Shown here one piece after another: positions 13,002 to 23,946 of a stretch of DNA of 64,000 bases. This DNA is from Phlyctochytrium arcticum. Lineage: Eukaryota > Chytridiomycota > Chytridiomycetes > Chytridiales > Chytridiaceae. A program made the translations under genes and the position numbers. The notes beneath the pieces were generated by a model. That model did no database searches. It saw only the letters and a list, made by a program, of their open reading frames with translations, and was not told the origin of the DNA. The stretch is taken from NCBI GenBank assembly GCA_025602905.1, contig JAHLKI010000021.1:62001-126000 (forward strand), written 5' to 3'. Each line of letters begins with the position of its first letter. Positions within the stretch are counted from its first letter, which is position 1.

Positions 13002-13477
13002 ATGATCCCAAGAATGAACTATACGGACGTGTTTACCCAGTTACATCTTGATTACACACAAGATTTCACTACGGTTTTCAAGATAACCAAGAACGCAACC
13101 TTAAAATGCTGCAATGAGGATATTAAAGGTTTCCATACGTTTATGACCCGGTACTATGCATACTTTCGGCAATGCGAAATGTTGTTGAACGAGATTGACC
13201 TCGAAACGGTCGGAAAAGGTTGTATGTCGGTGTTATCGCATGCCTTTTTCTCAAAAAACTGACGAGCGTATGTACGCCAGCCGAGATCAGAAAAGTTAAC
13301 AGCAACAAGATCATGGTAATGAAGCTCTATGGAGCGGCATTTCAACTGTACCTACGGTCCTGCCGATTTTGTTCTCAGCAGCCAGACAAAGATTACGCCG
13401 AAGTCGTACTTGTAGAGCTTGTAGAGTGGGATTCATTGGATAAGGCAAATAATGTTGCGGCGCAGGTTGCGGCGTAA
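13002..13477 (+). CDS. Orphan small protein, 138 aa, two exons
   Basis: Not recognised. Exons 13002-13221 and 13281-13477; the 59-nt intron has a GTATGT donor, a CTGAC-type branch site at ~13258 and a CAG acceptor ending 13280, and the phase is correct. The product begins MIPRMNYTDVF and is mostly predicted-helical, with alternating Tyr/Phe and Lys/Glu residues and five cysteines. No signal peptide or membrane segment is evident. The start was chosen because it is the first ATG after the TATA box. A typical-length intron joining two otherwise separate open frames argues for a real gene. Function is unknown. Confidence 0.6.
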
Positions 13478-14087
13478 TTCCCGCCTCCACATGACCACAT
13501 CTGGATTGAGTGGATTCTGGCCTACCGTACTGTACATACGAGCACCTTGCCACCTTTCTGTACATTTTACTCTGCATTTTACTTCAGATTTTACTTCCTG
13601 TTATATTTTTACGTGTATGTTACCTGTATATACCTGAATTTCGCGATTACCTGTATATCTGTCCTTAGTCTTGAATCAATCACCATTCTCAACATCTGTT
13701 CTCTTCCTGCTTCCTGTTCCTGTACCTGATATCCGTTCCGTAGCTATGTTGCGGCTCTGATCACTTGTTCTGGGTGAGATGCGAAAGCGCCTCTGTCTGG
13801 TTGTTTCTCTATTATCATACTTTTGCTCGCAAGCAACACTTGCGACTTGAAACCCAAACCATTAAAAAAAACTCAAGTCCAAATGCAAAGAACACCAAAA
13901 TTCTATACCAAAAAGAAAAAAAATCGCAAACAAAAAGAATATACAAAGAAGAAAGAAAAAAGGTGAAACTCAAAAAAAAACTAAACCGAAAAAAGCAAAA
14001 AAAAACCCTATCCTAAAAAGAATGTTCATAAAAGCCGACGATGCAACCTATCTACCTCTAAAATGAAAACAAACAAGAAAGAAACTA
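13478..14087. other. Intergenic between convergent genes, A-rich on + strand
   Basis: Contains the 3' ends of the orphan gene (+) and the zinc-finger gene (-). Positions ~13862-14010 are very A-rich on the + strand, with several A8-A9 runs. The Lys-rich frame there is a by-product of composition. No gene seen. Confidence 0.6.
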
Positions 14088-16091
14088 TCATGACCAAGTC
14101 TGATACTGTTCTTGAGGGTGGTACTGTTGTTGTTGGTGCTGCTGGGGTGGTGGTGGGTAGTAGCCGTCATCATGATCTATTTCTTCGTCTTCATGATACG
14201 GGACACCAGCGTACATTTGCTGTTGTTGTTGCTGGTGATGGGCAGCAGCTGCAGCCTGTTGTTGCATGACGAGGTATTTAGCCGCAGCCGCGTCCTTGTT
14301 GGCAGCCGTTGAAGCGGGTTTGACGAGCCCGGCAGCGACATCTTCGGGATGGGTAAAGGTCTTTTTGTGGTAGCGTAAGCCGGCTGCGGTCGAATACTGT
14401 TTGGAGCATTTGAGGCAGGGGTAAAAGTCGGGCTTGATGCGGGCGGTACGGATGGGGGGTTGTCGGGGGATTTGCGACATTTTGTGGAAATGGCGGAGGT
14501 GGTAGCGGAGACCGGCGCCTGTGGAGTAGGTTTTGGGGCAGTCGGGGATGAAGCAGCGGTAGACGCGGGGAACGGCCTGCTGTCCTGGTTGCTGTTGTTG
14601 CTGCTGTTGTTGATGGGGGTGGGATGGAGTGGATGTGCCAGAGAGGGTATGGGTGGTGGCTCGAGATGGGATGGGAGAGGTGGGGATGGAGGGGGCCGGA
14701 GATGACCAGGTCGAGGAGGGAGTAACTGTTCCGCTTGGGAGTAGCATTTGGTCCATCCGGGGCGAGAGGTAGTTGTGATACGAGGACGCCGAGGGTTCAT
14801 TGTGCATGGGGTGATGAGGGCTGTTGGTATGCGGGAGATGGGTCAAGTCATCGTAAGAGGATGAGAAATGTTGAGGGTGTTGCCTTGGGTCCTGGTATTC
14901 GATTGAGTAGGCGTCAGAGGCGGCAGTACTGCAATCAGAGGGGGAAGTAGGGGGTGCGAGAGGGGGAGGGGCCCGTGATGAGTCGGCGCTGTTGGCGGTG
15001 ACGGCCGAGAAGGGTGGGGTGGGGAGTGAGGCATTGTTGGGACCACCACCATTCTTTGCTCCAGGATGCCCGTTGGACCATGTTTGTTGCTGCTGTTGGT
15101 TGAATCGCATGTACTGCTGCTGTTGCTGACGGACATTGAAAATGTGTTGCTGCTGGGCCTGGTGCTGCTGAGCTTGCGAAAACGTTGGGATCGGGTGATG
15201 CTGCTCCACTTCAGCCGGTGTGTGATTCTGCGATTGGTATGTGGACGACAGGATATCCTCAAAAGTCGAGTACAAAGGTGTGGTGGGCATGCCCCCTGAT
15301 GCCGGCGAGGGTTGATGATGAAACATGTGCATAGCATCGCCGGTCGCGAGGTTGGGCAAGGATATGGACGAGTGGAATCCCGAGTTCCAAAGGTGGTGAG
15401 GATGGTGTTGGGACTGTTGGAGGTGGGGGTGATGGGGATGATGGTGCGGGATGAGCTGTGGTTGACCGGTAAAGTACATGTTTGGTTGATGTTGTTGGAG
15501 AGGTGGTGGGTGATGGGGTTGGTTGGGGGATATAATGTGGAGCGCGGCGGGAGTGTGGTGAGGGTGTTGTATTGGAGGATGGCCGTTGTTATTGGGAAGG
15601 GTAGGGAGTTGTTGGACGACGGTGCCCGCAGAAGTGTTTGTCGTAGGCGGACTGGCAGGCAGGACGGGGTACTGGGGTGAGAGATGGTCGGTAGGAGAGT
15701 AGGGGTATGCGGAGCGGGGCATAGAGAGCATGGGGTCCGACTGGCTCCGGTGGATAGGTGATTGCTGCTGCTGCTGCTGCTGCTGCTCCTGTTTGACGTC
15801 GGTCGCCGGTGCTGTTGCTACTGCTGCTGCCGTTGTTCCAGTTGTCGGAGTAGCGACGTCGCCGTGTCCGTGCTCACGGTGGCGAGTAAACTGGTCTATT
15901 GTCATTGGAATCCCACAGCACACCAAGTCTGTCGCGGCGCCGTTAAACGATGAGGCTGCTTGTGCCGATGTTGCGGTTGTTGTTGTCGTCGTCGTCGGTG
16001 TTCCTGCTCCTGCTCCTGTGGCGGTCGTCGTTGTCATCAAAATCGCCCCGACTGCACCTCCGCCGGCGGCATTGCTTCTTTTGCCGTCCAT
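14088..16091 (-). CDS. C2H2 zinc-finger transcriptional regulator with long polyQ/His/Pro tracts
   Basis: Single exon, 667 aa. Two C2H2 fingers lie near the C-terminus: about residues 510-538 (CFIPDC ... GLRYHLRHFH) and 560-578 (CLKC ... GLRYHKKTFTH), which share the unusual core YSTxAGLRYH. A Cys-Cys/His-His element lies near residues 54-74 (CCGIPMTIDQFTRHREHGH). The middle ~400 residues are Gln-, His-, Pro- and Ser-rich, as in transactivation regions. An N-terminal CCG-type element plus C-terminal GL[RK]YH fingers recalls fungal SFP1-like regulators of ribosome biogenesis and growth, but that assignment is inference. It probably acts in the nucleus. The start is the first ATG of the open frame. 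Confidence 0.85.
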   Translation of the reverse strand: MDGKRSNAAGGGAVGAILMTTTTATGAGAGTPTTTTTTTATSAQAASSFNGAATDLVCCGIPMTIDQFTRHREHGHGDVATPTTGTTAAAVATAPATDVKQEQQQQQQQQSPIHRSQSDPMLSMPRSAYPYSPTDHLSPQYPVLPASPPTTNTSAGTVVQQLPTLPNNNGHPPIQHPHHTPAALHIISPNQPHHPPPLQQHQPNMYFTGQPQLIPHHHPHHPHLQQSQHHPHHLWNSGFHSSISLPNLATGDAMHMFHHQPSPASGGMPTTPLYSTFEDILSSTYQSQNHTPAEVEQHHPIPTFSQAQQHQAQQQHIFNVRQQQQQYMRFNQQQQQTWSNGHPGAKNGGGPNNASLPTPPFSAVTANSADSSRAPPPLAPPTSPSDCSTAASDAYSIEYQDPRQHPQHFSSSYDDLTHLPHTNSPHHPMHNEPSASSYHNYLSPRMDQMLLPSGTVTPSSTWSSPAPSIPTSPIPSRATTHTLSGTSTPSHPHQQQQQQQQPGQQAVPRVYRCFIPDCPKTYSTGAGLRYHLRHFHKMSQIPRQPPIRTARIKPDFYPCLKCSKQYSTAAGLRYHKKTFTHPEDVAAGLVKPASTAANKDAAAAKYLVMQQQAAAAAHHQQQQQQMYAGVPYHEDEEIDHDDGYYPPPPQQHQQQQYHPQEQYQTWS

Positions 16092-17853
16092 TGCTGCAGA
16101 TATGCCGCTTGGAAGTGATGGAGAAATAGGGCAAGGCCGGAATACGAATGGGATAAGTCGGCTCTTAGACGTTGCCCGACAAACGGCCGACTAAGGATGG
16201 TGGAGGGTTAAGCGTTCGAGTGAGTGTGCAGTATTCAATTCAGTCCTGGGCCGCGAGGGATAGTAGACCTGTAAATCATAGCAAGCATCAGTTTTCCTCT
16301 GATCAAATGAGTTTTTCCAAAAGCCAATAGTGTCCTTACCGTGCTGCTACTCGTCCTTGAAGTTAAGATGCCGTGGGTGAACACAACGGTAAATTCCACA
16401 GATGTAGAGAATCAGTTGATGTAAAGATTGAAAGTTGTTGTGTGCCTGAATGTTGCGAAAACCCCGAGTATAAAACTGTTCTCTGATCGAGTTTTCGGGG
16501 AGGGGGCTGCTGCTGCGTTTGTCCTGGGTGTGAGGCGCGTTGACCGGGGGGTTCTGTTTATAGCACGGTTTGTTACTATTCCTGGGGCGGGGTTTCGACG
16601 TCGGCAGCCCAAGATGTGTGAAATCTCTTAAAGGGAATGATATTTCAACAGATCCTACTCCTACTTCAAGAAAATAGCACACTTGCAATATCGCACACTG
16701 GCCCCGCCCGCCGCAAAACACACCGCCGTTCGTCCTACGCCCAACCCTACTTCATTTACTCTTGTTTACTCGACGACGCTACGCTCATACGCTCGTCGCT
16801 GTGCTCGGATGCTGCCAGTGGCTACCAGCTGCTTCTGCGTAGGGGGAGGAGAGACTGGGGAAGTCGCGGGGGATGTCGTCGAGTCCAGCGACGCGTGAGG
16901 GCTGGAAAACGCGTGGATGGAGGCCGACGCGACGCGCCGACGCGACTTCCGGGCGACTTCCCAGAGTGGCGTCCGGCATTGGACTCCTTGGACTCTTGGT
17001 ATTGGTGCCAGTGTCCTGAGTGTCTACGTCGAGTACCGTGCCTGGCATGAAGAGCCGCTCCCAAAGCGCATTATGGCCCACCGCCGACATGGCTCCAGGC
17101 TTGCCTTTGGTATCTCGTGGCGTATTAGCTTTTACGGTACTCAACACCTTTGGCACATTGCCGTGGCATCGGACACACTCCAGTGACTTGCTCGCTGCCA
17201 CAACTTTTTGGTGATTCGGTTTGCGCTGCTTGGCACTGTTGGCAGGCTGGCCAGTCTGCTGCTGCTCTGTGGTGGTTGGTCATTCCCAACGGATCTTATT
17301 CGTACAAAGCGTATGACATCTCGTAGTACTCAAAGTATTTCAGACCCAATCCCCTACTCAGTTCTGATCAGAGATTCTCAAGAGATGTCCAGCCAGCCAG
17401 CTGCATACAAACCCCCGTGATTAACTTGCCGTCGGGTTCTTGGACAGCAGGTGTTCTTGGAGTAACTGATATTAATACAACAACCCATGGACCCACTGGT
17501 TTTTGATTTTTGGAACAGTAACTTGTATATAATATAGATCAAGATTAGATGGTACTCTGCATATTATGCTTCATTTGTGGTCCAGATGAATTTGCGGATC
17601 TCTGGATGAATGGATCTGGTGATGAATCAGTGATTCCAGGGGGGGAGAGATGACATTTGGCGGGGCATGGCGTGCTGAACAGGTGCCCTAACCCGGCATG
17701 GACTTATGCAAAGCGCGGTACATCTGAGTAACATCTCGTTAATCTAACGTAACACTTGTGAGGTACGGCTCAGACTCCGACTCAAGTGACCACCAACTAT
17801 ATATGTGTAATATCAAAATGTATATAGGGAATATGTACATGGGCCGCCCGCGA
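16092..17853. other. Long intergenic stretch, 1.76 kb, no confident gene
   Basis: It should hold the upstream region of the zinc-finger gene and the 3' region of the FAR1-like gene, both on the minus strand. Overlapping open frames at 16637-17186 (+) and 16785-17201 (-) are GC-rich and mutually antisense. One + strand frame (17 kb region) has a short hydrophobic stretch (GIGASVLSVYVEY), but no start, splice sites or family could be fixed. Confidence 0.45.
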
Positions 17854-19495
17854 CTATGAACCACCGATCATGGTCGGTGGTGGGAAGGAGCTACTACTAC
17901 TGCTTCCGGGATCATCCTCGATGGCGTGCTCCGGCTGCTGCTGCTGCTGCTGTTCTAGCTGCTGATCTTGCTCGTGCTCCTGCTGTTGCTGTGCCATCTG
18001 AAGCTGCAATAGCTGTTGCTGTTGCTCTTGTTGTAATTGCCGCTGCTGCTCAAACCGGGTCTTGGACTTGAGATTGTTGATATCTTTAATATGCACACTC
18101 GGCCCAGTAGCATGTTTAGAAACAGCCTCCAGAATCTCGCGCGGCTTCTTGCCCGACTCAATCATATTATGGATATCCTGCAGCACTTCCGGAGTCTGCG
18201 TCAACCGCCGTGCCTGCGGAAAGGCCTTGACCAGTTCCTCCCTCGTCTGGTAGGGGTGGCCCACATGCCGCCCTCGAATGACACGAACCCGCCATGTCCC
18301 AATCACGCCTTTGCACACTTCAGCCTTGATGACGACGTTATACGGACACCCGACTTTTTTGCTGCCTCGCCGGCGGAGCTCTGGTGGGAGAATCGTTTTG
18401 GGCTTGTATTTTCCTCCACAGGCGCATGGGCGCCAGACTTTGTGGACCGGCGTTCCGGGGCCTTTAAGCGTTTCCGAGCGGGAGCTGCCCATCGCGAATC
18501 CGTGCTCCAGTCCAAACTCCTTGACTGCCCGGTCGGCTTCCTCAAAAGTATTGTAGGGACCCGGCGGTGGTAGGGGGGGTTCCCAGCCTATACACAACAT
18601 TCGTTAATATCATGTGTTGAGAAACAATTTGAGAACAGAGATTACCTTCAGGAGCTGGCGTTGGCTCCTCGGGGGCACTAATTTCTGGAGTAGGACTGGG
18701 CTCGTCTTCTATTACTATCGGTGCGTTCAAGGGCTCTATCCGAAACACGCCCATAGCGGCCTGCATCCCAGGCGGCAAATGACTTGGCATCCTGCTACTG
18801 CTGGTGTTTGGCACTATCCTGTTCTGCATGCCGCCCATGTTATCGGTTTGCAGTCCATTTGGTACCCCACTCTGCAGCCCGGTCGGGTAGTTGCTGCCCG
18901 GTAGTCCAATCGGCATCCCGCTGGGCATTCCAGTTGGTAGACCGCCGGTCTGTAAACCATCCAATCCACCCTCCAGGCTCCCCTGCGCACCATTCTGCAT
19001 TCCATTCTGCTGCTGCGTCCCAGGTTGCATGCCGCTGTGATGAATGGGACCCTGCATCCCACCTTGTTGCATCTGATGTTGGGTATGGGAACTCATTCCA
19101 TTTGAATCTGTAAATCCTTGAGGTGTCCTTCCTGTCCCCATATGTCCCGTCTCAGGTCCAGCACCCCCAACATCCATCTCATCCCCAACGTCGTCACCAT
19201 AATAGTCTTCCTCATGCTCTATTACTTTTTTAAAAGAAGTCAGTCAATTATGATTGTAACTCTTTCATAAGAAAATATCCGTACATTCACTACCCAACCC
19301 TCCCCCCATCGAACCCTCGGTCGAATGCTGCTGTTGTTGTCCTTCCGCTCTAATCCGGTCATGCCGTGATAGGACCATGTTCATCAAATCCGAGACTTCT
19401 CGTGTCAGTCGTCGATTGGCTTCGTTGTTGGCTTCCATGAGCTCCATGCGCGAGCGCATGGCGTGGAGGGCATCCTCAATGTTCAATTCCGACAT
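17854..19495 (-). CDS. FAR1/WRKY-GCM1-type DNA-binding protein, probable domesticated MULE derivative
   Basis: Exons (minus) 19495-19285, 19224-18646, 18587-17854 give 507 aa. The second junction (GTAATC to TAG, 58 nt) is clean. The first needs an AAG acceptor; the alternative is a 75-nt GTAGTG/TAG intron (19293-19219). The N-terminal ~60 residues are charged and helical, suiting a coiled coil. Residues ~75-210 are Met/Gly/Gln/Pro-rich. A FAR1-type zinc-binding domain follows: YNTFEEADRAVKEFGLEHG, then CACGG, CPYNVV and RGRHVGHP (Cys-Cys-His-His order). A Gln-rich helical tail ends the protein. There is no MULE catalytic core and no SWIM motif, so it cannot transpose and probably works as a nuclear regulator, as FHY3/FAR1 do in plants. 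Its targets are unknown. Confidence 0.8.
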
Positions 19496-19731
19496 AGTGG
19501 TGCATAGATGGCTGGCAGTGGGTCTAGTACTCAGATGTCATTGAACGGATCCCGTCAATGGCCAAACTCCGTTCGCTGCTTTGGCGGCCCCCTGGGTCAG
19601 ACTCGGCGACGCGGTGCCACAAAAACTCGACCGTGCCGACCGTGTGGTGGATGTGAAGTCTGATGGCCAATAGCAACTTTCGCCATCCCAAATACCTCCC
19701 CACAACTGCAACCTCCAAAAACCTCGGAAAC
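19496..19731. promoter_or_regulatory. Shared divergent promoter region
   Basis: Only 236 bp separate the start codons of the FAR1-like gene (-) and the GH47 mannosidase (+), so both promoters must overlap or lie inside the neighbouring gene. An alternative upstream ATG for the mannosidase at 19663 would make the gap shorter still. No TATA box is obvious. Confidence 0.5.
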
Positions 19732-22070
19732 ATGGCTCGCTATGGTCGGCATGTCCGGTTCGCTCTGACCGTCTTAGCCGCCATCCTCTTCCTGTCTTCG
19801 TTTCGCACGTTCCTCGGATCTCACGGGCCGTCGGAAGGTCGTCAAGATCCCGATGATTTGGTGGCGGACGAGGAGCTACTTGCTGAACGACGATTAGCGT
19901 ATGGAGGACCCCGGCGGCAGGCCAAATTCGAGACGGGAGGGGATCAGGTAAAAAAAAACGACTGCAACTTGAGACATTTTTTTGAACGATGAAGTACTGA
20001 TCGATGAACATTCACGGCGGCACCAGCAGCAGCAACAGCAGTTGCCATTGATCCCACGACCGGTGCAGCCAGCGCCCACAAAGGGATCGGCGTCCGATCC
20101 TGGTTCAAGGGGTGTTGTTACTGAAGTGCGGTTGAAGGATGGATTGGGATACCCGTTCCCAGCGTTCCTGACCGACAATCGAGATCAAGCCGATGAGGAG
20201 AAGCTGAAGGTTGTGCGCGAGGTAAACCTGGGTGCAACAACACATATACGTTTCAATGAATAACTGAATTGGACTTTGAAGATGATGAGTTTTGCCTGGG
20301 ACAAGTATATAGAGATTGGGCCTGGAGCCGATGAGATTAGGCCCGAGGCCAAAATTCCGCACAATTGGTACGGGGGCAGCTCCTTCCTGTCCACCCCGGT
20401 CGACTCCCTGGACACGCTTCACATCATGGGCCTCACATCTCGCTACAAAGTCGCCAAACAAATGGTCTTGGACAAATTGAACTACGAGATCGACACGCAT
20501 ATTAATGTGTTTGAGACGACAATCCGAGTGTTGGGCGGGTTGTTGGCGGCGTACGAACTGGATGGGGATGACCGGCTCCTGGCTCTGGCTAAACAGCTCG
20601 GCGACAAATTGATTGGCGTCTTTGATACGCCAACGGGGTTGCCCATTGGACATTGGAACATGAAAAAGTAAACGCGGACTTTTTTACCGTCGTTTCCGTA
20701 TCTGTTATTAAACCTATTGTTTTCGCACATCTAGAGGAAACCCCGAAGGACCCATGGGATCTACAGTCAACCTGGCCGAAATCGGCACCCTCCAAGTCGA
20801 ATTTCAGTATCTCAGCGATGTCACGGGCGACCCCAAATATGCCGAAAAGGCGCTGAAAGTCTACGATGTCCTCCACGACACACCTCACCCCGTCAAAGGC
20901 CTCTATAAAATCGATCATAACACCAATTCCCTCCCCGACAACACTACCCCCGCATCGGAGCAGTACGGCATAGGAGCTGCGTCTGATTCGTTTTACGAGT
21001 ATCTTCTCAAAGTATGGTTATCGACCGGGATTGAAAAATACCGGGAGTGGTATGATGAGTCGGCCCAGGTATGCCCCCCTTTTTTTTCCAAGAGTTGTGA
21101 CTGGAGCGATATATATTGATTTCCGGGTATTTGCGTCACGTCACAGGCCATCAATAAGCATCTGGTTCGAACCTCTGATGAAGGTCGGAATACCTACGTT
21201 CCCAATGCCAGCAACCCAAGATCCGGCGACTTCATGTCCTCCCATCAGTTTCATCATTTGGTAGGAGCCCATGTCCCACACTTTGAACTGTTTCGTTACC
21301 TAATGACAGAAAATAACTAGACTTGCTTTGCGGGCGGCATGTTTGCAACGGGGGCACTGACCCGCCGCCGAGAAGGATGGACAGAATTGTTGGATCTGGG
21401 AAAACGCATCACGCATACATGCTGGCAGAGCTATAGCCGAACCGAGACGGGGCTAGGCCCCGAAAGTATGGACGGGAGTAACCTGAATGGTATTGATTCC
21501 CGGTATATTCTTCGGTAAACTACATATTTTCAACATCCTTTGTTTCAATTTTACTTACTCTTTTTTTCTTGGAACAGCCCAGAAACAACTGAATCCATTT
21601 TTTACATGTGGCGATTCACGCACGATCCAATCTACCGCGAAATGGGGTGGGCCATGGTCCAATCCCTCAACACCTACGCCCGTCTCGAGAATGGATTCGC
21701 GGGGCTGCGCAACGTCAACGACAAGACCCGCAAAGGCGGCGACGACCTCCAACAATCCTTTTTCATGGCCGAGACGCTCAAATACTTGTATTTGCTTTTC
21801 GAAAGTGATGACGTGATTCCACTTGAAGCGTACGTGTTTAACACCGAGGCACATCCGTTGAGTATGCGTGGGTGGGGCAAGCGGAGGGGAATGGTGAGGG
21901 GAGATGTTGTGTCGGGACGGAAAGTGGGGTCCCCCCCGCCTTTGAATAAACCGGCATCTCCGCCTTTGTCGGCTCCATCACCGCCGGTGGTTGCACCGAT
22001 CCCGATCCCGAAACCAAAGAGTCTGGCCGAGGGAGAGCCTATCGTGGGTGGAATTGCCAAGCAGGCATAG
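19732..22070 (+). CDS. Class I alpha-1,2-mannosidase (glycoside hydrolase family 47)
   Basis: Seven exons: 19732-19947, 20027-20221, 20282-20667, 20735-21068, 21147-21260, 21321-21514, 21578-22070; phases agree and give 643 aa. Type II membrane topology: a short basic N-terminus, a hydrophobic anchor (FALTVLAAILFLSSF), a stem with a Gln run, then the luminal catalytic domain. GH47 signatures include SFAWDKYIE, DSLDTLHIMGL, NVFETTIRVLGGLLAAY, SDSFYEYLLKVWL, CFAGGMF, RPETTESIFYMWR and the calcium-site FNTEAHPL. It would trim alpha-1,2-mannose from N-glycans in the ER or Golgi. ATG 19732 has a strong context (A at -3, G at +4); 19663 is an in-frame alternative with a weaker one. The first acceptor falls in a CAG run and could shift by whole codons. 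The second intron (20222-20281) ends in AAG. The tail after the catalytic domain is Pro-rich. Confidence 0.93.
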
Positions 22071-22366
22071 GAAACACCTCTTCCTGTTTATGCAGTTGTA
22101 AACAATTATTATGGGACCTCGTTTTTTTCTTTGATGTTTTTTGGAATTTTCTTTACCAAGGGCCCAATACATACATAAATGGGGGATATTCTTGCATGCA
22201 TATACTCGAGTAGCAGCCGCACTTTTTTTTGGTATTCGTGAATCGGAAGAGGGTCCGGTTTCCTGCATATCACGATTTGCCCTTCCTTCTGGGTACTCCC
22301 ACTGACCGATTTTCATCACGTCTTTGTATCTCATGACTGACTAGTCCAAGCATTCTGATAAGTCGA

Positions 22367-22590
22367 CGATAGCACACTGGTTAATGCCGTGAATAAGTAA
22401 ATCCGCTCAAGGCATGTGCCACAACATGAGACCATGGTCTCAAGTCCCTCAAAGGGGATCTGTAGGTAATGATTTAAGTGGGCGATGGCAGTCTGGTTGA
22501 TGCCAGTGAATAGGGAACTCCACTTATGGCATATACCAATCACACCGTGAGATTGTCTCAAGTCGCTCAAAGGAGAATCCGTAGGTAGGG
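22367..22590. repeat. Imperfect tandem duplication, ~116-bp unit, two copies
   Basis: Units at about 22367-22482 and 22483-22590 share an ordered series of words: CGAT(A/G)GCA, CTGGTT, TGCC, GTGAATA, TCTCAAGTC, CTCAAAGG and GTAGGTA. They have diverged by substitutions and small gaps. No coding frame persists. The origin is unknown. Confidence 0.65.
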
Positions 22591-22687
22591 AAAATGCTTC
22601 ATCTCATCATGTAAAAAGTAGATGTGTAAAATAGACTGGACGCTCGTTATTCCCACACTTTGTTGCTGTTCATTTCATTTCGTGAAT

Positions 22688-22714
22688 GTCATCTTATTTA
22701 ATGCATAAGATGAC
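22688..22714. repeat. Perfect 10-bp inverted repeat with 7-bp loop
   Basis: Arms GTCATCTTAT and ATAAGATGAC flank a 7-bp loop. It lies between genes and could be a transcript hairpin or a chance palindrome. Confidence 0.5.
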
Positions 22715-23946
22715 TTGTTTAGAGGAGAGTATTCAATCCTTAGAGAAATGGAATGAATGATGAGGATAGACTCATGAATCTATATAGTCGTTGGCGAACT
22801 TATGCATAAGAATTCGATGAAGCAAGGACGTCAAGAGATAGCGTTGGGATTCGTCGACCGGAACCTATGTGGCTTCCGCTACCGAACCGGCCGGAGACAC
22901 AATTCTTCCTAGCGGCCCCACACAACTCCAAGCAAAGCAAAGCCGGGTGAAGAGCAGTCCCGGGCAAATCCGGAAGGTGATCATTCCTAGCACCCGTCTT
23001 AATCAGTAAAAGCCGGCAGCTCAGCAGCGCTGTGCGTCCCTTTAGACGATATGAAATCAGTTCATGACTGGCGATATGAATTGCTGGGGTGTTTTCCGGG
23101 GCGTCCCTCACAGGCGTTCGTTCGGCGAAAGAAGGCGCGTTATTGGTTCGCGGCGCGTCCAAAGTCGGCTTACCTAACCGCGCCAACGCGCTCGAATGCT
23201 TTTTTCCCGCAGCGCACAACGTCGTCCGAACACCGTCCAAAGGTCCGAAGCCAGAGTTCCCACGCACCCACGTCCTTGGACCCTAGGGTCTTTGAGAAGT
23301 ACGAGTATATAGGGAAAGTGATTGTATACAGGGAGTATGCAAAGAGTCCCAGATATGGACAAGGGTCCCGGGTACCGAAGTCAGATGCAGGGTGGCCCCG
23401 CGTCGGGAATAGATACTAAAATATGTGATACACCACCAAAAGTCATGCCCGCAGCGCCTGGGGTTGATGCTCGAATCGAGGGACGGAAGGCTGAGGCCCA
23501 ATATACGGGCGGGCGAGAGCGTAACGATAATGTTGGTGTACATAGAAGGAAGCAAGGAACAAATGTTAAAAGAAAGAGCTGTCAAAGCGGTGACTGGGGC
23601 GTGTCTTCCTTCTCGCCGCGTGAAACAAGAACAAGCACTATTATCCTTGGTTCTTGGCTGGCTATATAGAAGCGCTAACAAAACTAGGGGGGGTTCTGAA
23701 ACCTGAAACGCTCGAGTCACCATACTGGGCGGGACTGCATCAACCGCCGTTACAAAGTAGGAGGCGGAGGCTACAGATTTCCCTTTTTCCTGGCAGCGAC
23801 ATACCTTTTTTTTTGGCCTGATATGTTCAACTTGTTTGCCGGTCAAACTCATCACTTTACCAACGACGACGACGAACCTTGTTCCGTGAACAACCAGTAA
23901 AGCCAATTCACCTTCTTGCTGCTCGAAACCTGGGGCTCGGGCCATC
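22715..23946. other. Intergenic upstream of the kinesin gene
   Basis: No gene can be supported. The long minus-strand open frame covering 23283-24209 overlaps the kinesin start antisense and matches nothing recognisable. Several TATATA-like words occur but none is clearly placed. Confidence 0.5.

Noticed and set aside
13765..14016. Lys-rich 83-codon frame
   Set aside because: It is translation of an A-rich tract downstream of the zinc-finger gene.
16637..17201. Overlapping 137- and 138-codon frames on opposite strands
   Set aside because: Neither has a recognisable motif, good start context or splice partners; GC-rich DNA gives long chance frames.
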